Of a stretch of DNA of 64,000 nt, positions 50,290 through 59,600 are shown one piece after another (the stretch's first letter is position 1; every line of letters starts with the position of its first letter). This DNA is from Phoronis australis. Lineage: Eukaryota > Phoronida > Phoronidae. Below the pieces are notes generated by a model. It was given only the letters and a program-made list of their open reading frames with translations. It made no database searches and was not told the DNA's origin. The stretch lies in the NCBI GenBank assembly GCA_002633005.1, contig NMRA01000288.1, forward strand, positions 134,300 through 198,299, given 5' to 3'. Both the position numbers and the translations under genes were made by a program.

Positions 50290-51680
50290 TACCGGCCTAA
50301 TTAACATGAATTGCATTCCATTCTCAATAACGCTTGAAATAATTATTAAATCTGACTGTTGCAGAATGGTTCCACATGCAGAACGGTTCCGCAAACAGAA
50401 TAGCTTTTTGGAGCACTCAATTTTTCTTAATTCTCATGCCCAATAAAGTTAAAATGCATTCCATAACCAATACCACTTGAAAGTATCAATGTGACAATCC
50501 TAACATTAATTAGTTGATCAATGAGACAGTTGCTTAACTGTTTCGCATGCGGGAACCTTCCGCAAACAATAGTCCTGAAGCTCACATTTTTTTTTAAATT
50601 TCTTGCACATTTAATATGAAATATATTCTATTCTCAATAACACATAAAAATATCATTGTGTCAACATGAACATTGATTAATCAGTGGGGAACTTGCTGAA
50701 TGATTTGTGATGCAGAAACCTACCTCAAGCAGACTCGGGAAAAATTGACATCTTGTGTATGCCATTTTACCGCTTTTGGTAGAACCATAACACGAGGCAC
50801 AAAATATTCAAATCTTAACTTGCAACAAGTATTAAACATAAAAGAATAAGAGTTTTTACCCTAAAAATAATTAATTAATAAAAGTGACAGTTACGGAACT
50901 CTTCCGCAAGCGAAACTGTTCCGCATGCGGAACCGTTCAGCATGCGGAACCATTCCGCATGGGAAGTGATTTCCCAAACAGAAGGGTTTTGTGGGGTATT
51001 TGTTTTGCCAAATCAACTTAAAATGCATTCCATTATCAATTCCACTTGAACGTATCAATATGACAATCCTAACAATGATTAGTTGATCAATCTGACAGTT
51101 GCGGAACCGTTCCGCATGTCGAACCGTTCCGCAAACAATACCTTTGTGGAGCTAACAATTTTTAAAAATTTTCTCTTGCACATATAAGTTGAAATAAATT
51201 CTATTCTCAATAACACATAAAAATATCAATGTGTCAATATTAGCAATGATTAATCAGTGGGGAACTTGCTGAATTATTTGTGATGTAGAAGCCTACCTCA
51301 AGGAGACTCGGGAAAATTGACATCTTATCTCTGCCATTTTGCCGCTCTTGGTAGAACCTTAACACAAGCCACGAAATATTTGAATCTTAACGTGCAACAA
51401 GCATTAAACATAAAAGTATCATAATTTCTACACTAACAATAATTAATTAATAACAGTGACAGTTGCGGAACCGTACCGCATGCGGAACCGTTACGCATAT
51501 GGCACCATTCCGCATGGGGAGCGATTTCCCAATCAGAATGGTTTGCGGGGTATTTGTTTTGCACAATCAACTTAAATTGTGTTCCATTATCAATGCCACA
51601 TGAAAGTACCAATGTGACAATCCTACCAATAATTGATCAATATGACAGTTGCGGAAGCGTTCCGTATGCGGAGTATGTGA
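50290..51680. repeat. About 560-bp tandem repeat with GCGGAAC-GTTCCGC palindromes
   Basis: The block AAAATGCATTCCAT..CCAATACCACTTG...ATCAATGTGACAATCCTAAC recurs at about 50448, 51008 and 51570, and TCTATTCTCAATAACACATA plus GGGGAACTTGCTGAAT recur at about 50627 and 51197. Each unit carries clusters of GCGGAACCGTTCCGC-type palindromes linked by ATGC (about 50890-50960, 51104-51136, 51465-51515, 51651-51670). No protein is encoded. Confidence 0.8.
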
Positions 51681-51930
51681 TGCGAATGTCTGACGTGCAA
51701 AATCCTGGCTAATACCCTGCCCTGCCCCCCTCCTAACTCAAAATCCTGGATCTGCCCCTGCCTAAATAAAATTCTTGACATGTTCCTGAATCATTTTGTG
51801 CTTCCACAAACAGCAGATTTGGGCCAACTGGGACACTACCGAAACCATGAATTATTGAATTAGTGTGGTACCTTACAAATGGACTGGCAGGATGTCTGCC
51901 CCTTGTTGCATTCATGATTCATATTCTGAA

Positions 51931-52342
51931 CTCCAGTGCCCGGTTGCATGAAACAGTCCCAATGAGGGACTCAACTAAGTTACCTAAGTCTGCTGCGTAT
52001 TTTGGACTTGTGAAAACATCGACTGTCCTTTTTTGTGTTGTTTTAGTTTCGTTTCTAAGTCAACTTTTGACTTTGATGCAAATCGAGAGTAGTCAATATT
52101 GTCGAAAATATTTAGGAATCTTGTCATACAACACCCCCAATTTAAGGACTGAGTCCCTACTCTGGGCTCAGTGTTTAGTTATATTGTTAAAAATGTCATT
52201 AATCAAAGAGGAGCTCATAATAAAGATGAAATGACAGAAAAACATTACATCAGTGAGTCCATAAAGACACAAATACGCAAAAAGATTTAGGGGCCTTAGT
52301 TGAGTCCCTATTTGGGACAGTTTCATGCAACTGGCTCTGGAG
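51931..52342. mobile_element. MITE or fold-back element with about 45-bp inverted termini
   Basis: The left end ACTCCAGTGCCCGGTTGCAT, then GAAACAGTCCCAATGAGGGA and CTCAACTAAG, is the inverse of the right end CTTAGTTGAGTCCCTATTTG, GGACAGTTTCATGCAACTGG, CTCTGGAGT. No coding capacity is seen. A target duplication could not be settled by eye. Confidence 0.7.
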
Positions 52343-52708
52343 TTTTCATATATCACGTGGTCTAATGCTACTACAAACAAATGGATCAACATTGAGTGCA
52401 AGAAAAGTATCATTGCTGAGAAGTTTTTATGTGAAAAAGCAGAGCTCTTATATCACAAGCAGTGCAACAGACACATTTTGGATGTAACAAAAATTGACAG
52501 AGCTCCTAAAAAAGAGCAAGCTGGTGAAGGAAATGATATTGAGCCTACCAAACATCTAAGGAGACTATTACTGTCAGTTACATTTAAGAAATGCATATGT
52601 TTTGCCACCACAATATATCATTTGCCTCAAATCAAAGGCCATGACAGAGAACTTCGCAAACAAAAGAAAACTTTAAAACCTATCCAAGTTCCAAACATTC
52701 ACTTGTAA
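52343..52708 (+). other. Unrecognised open frame
   Basis: The frame reads WINIECKKSIIAEKFLCEKA, then ELLYHKQCNRHILDVTKIDR. Its Cys/His spacing could be a remnant of a zinc finger belonging to the nearby mobile-element gene, but this is weak. Its apparent start lies inside the inverted terminus of the MITE. Confidence 0.25.
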
Positions 52709-53460
52709 AAATAATGGGTCTACCTATTCTTAATTCATTTATGGTAAAAATTAAGTTAAGGCCAGAGAAAAAAGAATTATTTTGCTTGATAAATTTTCAG
52801 TATTAGTTGTCCCAATCTCAAAGATACATAAAGTATTTTTTACCTTCATGTGTGTGATCAGTACTGCCTTTTATGAGTTTTCAAGCCTATTTTCTAACCT
52901 TTATATGTAAAACATGAGCTGTGTAAGGAATGTAGGAAATATACAACTTCAAATGTTGCCCGTGTTCTACATGTATAATTCATTATCTTGAAAATTTAAA
53001 TGTTGCTCAGATTTCAGTGTTTCACGTTTTGGAGATTGGTGAATTGGAGAATTTTTAGCGTAGGAAAATGGAAAAATTTTTACTCTTCCAATTATGTGCT
53101 ATCTAAAACAAAAAGTGTCAAAAGAAATTTTAGCTCTACGGTAAACAAGACGCTTTTCAATTTCATACAAAAACTATTGCCAAAATGACCATTCCTCTAT
53201 TTTCAAAGGATGAACTACTAAAGTCGTTAGTTATTTGAAGGCAACTGTACAGTGCAATTAATGCTAGCAATGTTGCTCATTTCTCTTAATGCTTTCTTTT
53301 GCTAAGCACTTGACAAAACAATGTTTCACTTGTTGCCCATACTGTGTGCATAGTGAAGAGCATTTTGGTTATCTGTTTCAGTAGAAAAGGTTACTGTAAC
53401 AAGGCTGAAGTGTTTAGATGAAACAGTACTCAGGATGACAAAAATGTTTAATCGGGTAGG

Positions 53461-54008
53461 GTGCAGGCTTGCAGAGATACTTTGTCGACTTTAAAGACGG
53501 GCTCAACATTTGTGTTTCTTTGTCAACTCATGGAAGACATTGAACTGTTTGTATGGAACATGTACGGCGACTCAACATCAATATTTAACGAAGCACGCTA
53601 CCACATATTCAGGTCAAAATATGTAAATGAATCGTCTCTGCCTACTAATTATGATCATTTGCTGTTACATGCCAAAAAAGCGAACTACCAGTGTACCATT
53701 TACAAACGAGTCCTGCAACAGCATGTCAGTGCACCATCTCTAGTTGGTAACTGGCGACGTTTGGAGCAGGATAGTCTGAAGTTCCACCGGATGACTGCCT
53801 TTAGCCCCAGAAACTGTGAAAAATGTTAATTGCAAGTGTAAAAACAGCGGTTGTTGTACAAAAGTGTAATCTTGTTTGAAGTCGGGCTATTGCCATGTTC
53901 TAAGTTGTGTGACTGTCGAGATGGTGTAAATACAGTGTCTCAAGAAGCAACTTTTGATGACAATAATGATGATATAAATTATGGAGTGGACGAAAAAGCA
54001 AAGTGTGT
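53461..54008 (+). pseudogene. C-terminal module of a DUF6589-type element gene, frameshifted
   Basis: The 122-residue frame has ELFVWNMYGDSTSIFNEARY, LLLHAKKANYQCTIYKRVLQ and SLVGNWRRLEQDSLKFHRM. The order 'MYG.....NE.RY..F', 'H..RANYQ..I..R.L' and a following Cys cluster is what I recall for the end of these invertebrate element proteins. After the stop, other frames continue NCKCKNSGCCTKV, SCLKSGYC and PCSKLCDCRDG, so the Cys-rich tail is present but broken by at least two frameshifts. Confidence 0.5.
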
Positions 54009-54223
54009 GCCATGTTGATAAAAAAACTTTTAATGTGTAGCCTAATGGAAAATATTAACAACATTTTATCATGCTCGTGGATGTCAGGACAGCATGGTGT
54101 AGTGTTCCCTGTGACAGTTGACAACGGGCTGCAATGTGGATATTGATAATCAAGTGTGACAATTAGTGAAAGTGATGATAGTGTATCAATTGCATGTGTG
54201 TTGTTCACATGTAGGTTGTGATA

Positions 54224-54835
54224 TGTATAGATTATTACATGACGAAGTCGTTATCCCCCGTTATCTAGAGCCCGAGTGGATTTTGGAGAATTATCGCCCG
54301 AGAGGTGTTAGCTCCGAGGGTGATAATTCTAAAAAAATCCTCGAGGGCTCTAGATAAGGGGGATAACAACTGAGAACATGTAATAATCTATTTAAACCAC
54401 ATACTGAACGAGAAACATTGCAATGAATCGACCTACCTTTCTCGCCTCGCATCGGCTTTATAACTACTTTCTATGTCAGAGGCCCAGGGTCGGAGGTCGT
54501 GACCTTTTAAGAAAAGCCGAGCTGTTTTTGTCAAATAATGCTTTTACTCATAACCAATTGAAAATTTAAACACAAAGAAATAAAGTGAATCTATAAATTA
54601 AGGTTTAGCAACTATTATAGCTTAATACACATTTTATCACACTAAGCTTCGACCGGGAAAATATCGTCTGCTAAAGTAGGTTAACACTAGTAACTGAGTA
54701 TAATGTCAAAGGATCTCGACGACACGATAACCGCATTCAAATTGAAAATCGGTGATTTACAAGTTAGGGAACACGAGAGAAAAAAATCACTGAATTAAAA
54801 TATCGGTTTTATGGAAATTATGCGATCTTAACATA
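54224..54835. repeat. Dispersed hairpin repeat, copy 2
   Basis: It matches 8283-8890. The inverted arms are ATAGATTATTACATGACGAA, GTCGTTATCCCCCGTTATC, TAGAGCCC on the left and GGGCTCTAGATAAGGGGGAT, AAC, then CATGTAATAATCTATTT on the right (to about 54396). The downstream 440 bp also match the first copy. Confidence 0.75.
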
Positions 54836-54985
54836 CCACCCTTTTCTCAAAACGATTATCTTAGCCTTCGACATGTTGACAATCAATTTCCATTTCTGAT
54901 GATACTCATATAAAATATTCATTTTTTTCTGCAGTTCTTTAGCACTATAGAAAAAACAAAACCAAACAATATTCCATGCCTTTAT
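54836..54985 (-). pseudogene. Small LINE fragment shared with 31500-31690
   Basis: ACGATTATCTTAGCCTTCGACATG, CAATTTCCATTTCTG and CACTATAGAAAAAACAAAAC match the reverse-transcriptase region of the LINE at 30500-31690. The FADD box itself is lost. It abuts the MITE upstream of D just as the larger fragment abuts the MITE upstream of C, so the pair was duplicated together with the gene. Confidence 0.5.
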
Positions 54986-55000
54986 CATTCCTTTTCCAGC

Positions 55001-55256
55001 AGCCAGGGCCTAATCTTTTTACTCCAGATAGATCTCAAAATTGTTTTTGTCAGTTTCCATTTCGCTTTTCGGCGAGTCCACGACTCGAAATTTTATCCCT
55101 AATCCTGTGGTCATTAAGTGCAGAGTATGATTAGTTGGTTATTCACCCCAGACGTTACGTACGTGAGTACAGAATAAAAGACACTTATCTGGAGTTCACA
55201 TAAAAGAAGAACAGAAATTGACAAAATATTATTCAGTAAATGCATTGCCCCGGCCC
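55001..55256. mobile_element. MITE upstream of paralog D
   Basis: Its left terminus AGCCAGGGCCTAATCTTTTT and its right terminus TGCATTGCCCCGGCCCC are eroded, while the interior (GTACAGAATAAAAGACACTTATCTG) matches the copies upstream of B and C. Confidence 0.6.
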
Positions 55257-55269
55257 CAAGCATGTGCGC

Positions 55270-55500
55270 ACCCAGGAGGGAGGGGGGCTCGGGGGCCTCG
55301 AACGAGTCCCCTATTTGGCGAAGTGGGCAAATAGTTCCGCTAAAGAGAAACAAAAAGTTTACCGAAAAGTTGCGAATGCAAAATTCATAGCCTGAACGTG
55401 GTACCCGTTTTCTTTTTTTAGTCCTACGTTTGTTTTGTTAATGGAAGGTCCACGTTGCCGAAAATTTGAGCACTCCTATGTTTTAGGCTGGGTACGCGCA
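55270..55500. repeat. Dispersed repeat shared with 58150-58380
   Basis: Both contain CCATTTGGCGAAGTGGGCAA (here CTATTTGGCGAAGTGGGCAA), then CCCGTTTTCTTTTT, GGCCCACATCGCCG-like sequence and a GGCTGGGTACGCGCATG-like end. Both copies are close to paralog D, one before its exon 1 and one in its intron 1. The class is unknown. Confidence 0.55.
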
Positions 55501-56339
55501 TGCCATGTGTTCCTTGTCTATGGCCTTCAAGGCGGTAAATATGCACCTTGGGGCGGCAGTAGTGTCTTTAACACTGCCAGAAGTCACAAGGATACAGTGC
55601 ACTAGAATTCATCAAAACGCGTCAAGTTTCCAAACAATGGCATGAATTGAAATATTATTGAATATTGAAGCACTTTAAGTTTTCAAACAGTAACAAAAAA
55701 ATGTTACTGAATATTTAACGAATTCAATAATTTCTGATTATACCGTTAATCTCTGTGCCGCACAGTGATGTAGAGAGGGGGCAATAGTCCCCGAGAGCCA
55801 ACAGAAGGAGGCGCAGTCAGACCCTTCGCCAAAAAATAAAAAATGGTCATGATTAAAGTTTACCTTACTTTGTAGGCGAAAACAATCACGCACATCCACC
55901 TCTGCAAAGGTGGGTTTAAGACGAGGGTACTTGGCACAAGCGCTCAGCACACGAAATTTTAAAAATCTACAAAGTGGTTACAGCATTACTCCCTGTACCC
56001 GGTTTAAAATCTTCAAAAGGCTCACAGATTAATGTGTGTGGCGGAAGTAAAAAGTGCCCTGTTAGGAAGTAGCAGACGTGGAAATATCCGTGACAGATGA
56101 AATCGCCATTGATATCAACCATGCGAGCAAAACAGCTACAATTCTGAAAAATAGAGTTGTCAAATCTTTCAGCTTTAATCTGCATTGGATTATTGCTCGT
56201 TAATTTAGCTCGAACAATCCATAGTAACAAAGAGTTCTTTGTAACATTCATCGTTATACGTTGAGTATTATTTCGTGGACTGGCTTAAATAATGTGTTAC
56301 TCGACCGGTGCATACATTTGTATCTTTTGCAAAGAGTGA

Positions 56340-56639
56340 AGCGGAATAAATCCCACGATAATAATTAGTTGTGGTACTTCAAGTAAAGCTGCGTGTGTAC
56401 ACGTACATGTAGTTCATCAGAAAGTGCCAAAACAGCATTGGCGTCAATCCTCTTTGCTTGGACAAACAAACAGAGCGATTCACACTCAACGAAAATGAGT
56501 TACAAAAATCGTTTTTTGTGTCACTGAGGAGACATTGGATATCGCGTTTACTGGAACGTGGTGACCATTGGGATTTTTACGAGATATCATCTACTGTTTT
56601 GCATTGCGTCTGATGAAGCGCAAAACTTTTTAAGACAAA
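56340..56639 (+). promoter_or_regulatory. Conserved upstream block of paralog D
   Basis: It matches the blocks before B and C: CATCAGAAAGTGCCAAAACA, TCCTCTTTGCTTGGACAAA, GACATTGGATATCGC and TTTTGCATTGCGTCTGATGA immediately before the ATG. It is assigned by conservation only. Confidence 0.5.
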
Positions 56640-59600
56640 ATGAAGTTGCTGTTAACCTACGTATTCGTTCTTATGGAAATTCCGTCTTCCCGTGAACGTG
56701 AGTATGGGTCATAACTTATTTGAATTTAAGTGAGTTGTATGTGCAAGACCTGGAAAATTTCAGAGGACGCTGAACATTGTTTTGAGTAATTCACATATAT
56801 TTTTACAAACATTAATTTACACAATTCTCAGATATACATGTAAAACAGGCATGAATAGCTTGTTATTTGGTCAAAGGAAAAGAGATTTCTGTGTTTGGAA
56901 ATAAGTGGCATGTCGATAACCGTTGACACTATATGCATTAACGGCACACGGTGACAAGTCACTTTACTTAGCCTGGACTCAGTTCTGTAGAACGCACTTG
57001 CAGTTAAAAAGAACGCAAAAAGTAAATTCAATCCACTATTTAGATCACTCCAACCTCACCAAGTAATCTTTTCAAGAGCCAAAGTTTTTATAGGATAGGG
57101 CTGGTAAGCTCCCCACCATACTCGCGAATTATTCGTTTTCACTCGCGTACTTTGTTGGCGAGGGCTTGTGACAGCGTGCTTTTCTCCCAAGAAACTCGAG
57201 ACATGGAACGCTCTCCAAGTGTCAAGCAACAACGCTCTTTATTCAAACGCACAAATCACTTTGATTTTAAGAAATAAACGATCATGTACTAGTATCAAAA
57301 AATACATTTCTTTCCATAGGTAACGGATTTGCGATCTTTGTTTGAATTGAAATTAGTTACAATAAACTCTCAGGAATTTCTCCGACAGCAGTACTGTTTC
57401 AGAGGATGAACTAATTCTCCGTGAAACGGGAACTTCAAAGGATACTAAAAACTATTCTGGCGTATTAAAAGGTATTACATGTACCAATGACTTTCCCGTG
57501 CAGCACTCTAAAACAACTAAAACTCCTTACAAAGTCTGCTAAACTGGAAAGAATGTTTACGCTTTAAGCTAGTTACATCCATTCTGTGACATAGTGAGCA
57601 TTTGTTTTAAGATGCATCTCATCAGAAATCACTTCTCATCTGAGAACACCTAGCACTGTGGGGTCTCTTAGGGCTTAAAGGTCTACTATGAGCCAAAAAT
57701 GACTATGGCTATCCGTGACGTAACAGGTCACGTGACCACAAAGGTGAAGACGTAAAATCCTGTTGTCACTATGAAAAATGGCGGACAGTAGTGGAAGCCG
57801 CCATTACGATTGCATAGCTAACAAAAACACTAAATATACTTCCAAGTTCCTCAAGCAGGGATTGAGCTGGCAAGCCGAGCAGGGGTGGTAAAAAGAACTC
57901 ATCCTTTATGGCAATGTACCCGTAGAAGGTCTCAAAGCAATGCATCGACCTTTTCGTCGTAGTCTGGCCCTAAATTCAAGCATGACTTTTGTACAACTGT
58001 AACCATTAGTAACCTTCCTAAGCAGACTGAAAAATGGCGGTCAGATAGCTGAAAATGCTTGCTTCGATCTTTTTCTTTAGAATGTTCAGTCATAAGAAGT
58101 TATGGTCGGCAGTCACCGAAAAAATCGTATACATTGGTTTGCGTTATGAGCCCCCCATTTGGCGAAGTGGGCAAAAAAGTCAGCCCCCGAGAGACAAAAA
58201 GCCCGAGAAAATGGGAGAAAAGTCCATTAAAGAAGCGCAAACGCGCAATTCACAGTGGTGCACCCGTTTTTTTTTCTTTTTGTTTAGTCCGCCCACTGTT
58301 TTTTTTTTCGCAAAAGGCCCACATCGCCGGGAATTCGAGACCCCCCCATATTGAAGGCTGGGTGCGCACATGTGTTGAATAGTGTTTGTAATGCTAGATG
58401 TTGTAAAGTATTGTACATTTTAAGTTACTTATTATGTTAAAATTTTGCCTCATTTTGGGTTAATGAATAAAAAATGATAACTTTTTGTATTGGACTTGTC
58501 ATACTTATGTGCTCGAACGAGCCCTCTTTGGAGAGATGGAAAAAGGTCTGCCTCAGTCAGAGAAGCACGACTTCCGAAAAAAGTTGAAAATGGGACGATA
58601 TATTCCACTAGAAGATAGGAAGTACCAAAATTTAGCGTCTGCAATTCATAACTCTGAACATACCCAGTGAATCTTATAGTAAAAGATAGACATTCCCAAA
58701 AATTCCAGCCCCCCCATTTTTTAAGATTGGTGCGTTCATACAAAGTCTGAGAAAATCTCTGTTGAAAGCCAAGAACTTTGCACAGTTCGCCAGAAGTACC
58801 CAAGTTCTAAATAAACCCCGTTTGAGCGAGAGCTGTGGCCAGCGACCAGGTAGGCCTAAGGGTAGCCTTGGCCCAAAGCTGTATGGGTCTACTAACAAGC
58901 TAGCTGTATTTTGACGGTAGTCTTCATACTGGTGAGCTGGCACTGAGGCTAGCTAAGGGCTGTCGCGGCAGTGTGACACAGGATTAACCAGCCCGTAATT
59001 TTATGCAGGTGTCTGAAACTACCTATGAATATATACGGCATTTATGATTTGAACATTTTACTTCGACAAAACAGCTTGCAACCGCATGCCTTTACCGTTC
59101 GCCTGCGTCTTGTCTCGATCCGCACTGGGTCCAATAGCCTGCGGTCCCGAGGCCGGCAAAATAATTTCTGTCAAAATTTATTCGCCAAATTTCTTCAGCA
59201 AATTCGATAAAATTGTCCGTATTTTGATTTCATTAGAATTAAGGCGCGCTGTCCACTATTTTATCCCCGTTTGCAGGCTGGTAACAGGCACTCACACTGA
59301 CGGCGTTTTCTTAGCCTGGGTTCCTGAATGAATTGTACTTCCGGGTTCGCGGCAAGTTCAAAATGGCGGTGGTTCTTCGGGTGCGAATCGTGAGTGGCGC
59401 GTTCATTTTTTTTCTAGTACGGATCGTGTATTAATTACGGGTAGGTACTTCTTATATCCTTATAACCTCCTCTAACCATGTAATAAGGGTTAACAACGTG
59501 TGAGAGCAGGACTTTAACATTTAATCCATTCAAATGTAGCAAATAAGAAGTACATCATTCATTTGCATATCAGTCATTCTTCGAAAACTACATGTTAAAA

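Noticed and set aside
58055-58382. Two overlapping frames of about 100 residues
   Set aside because: They cover a dispersed repeat also found at 55270-55500 with T and C runs; no domain and no conserved frame between the copies.
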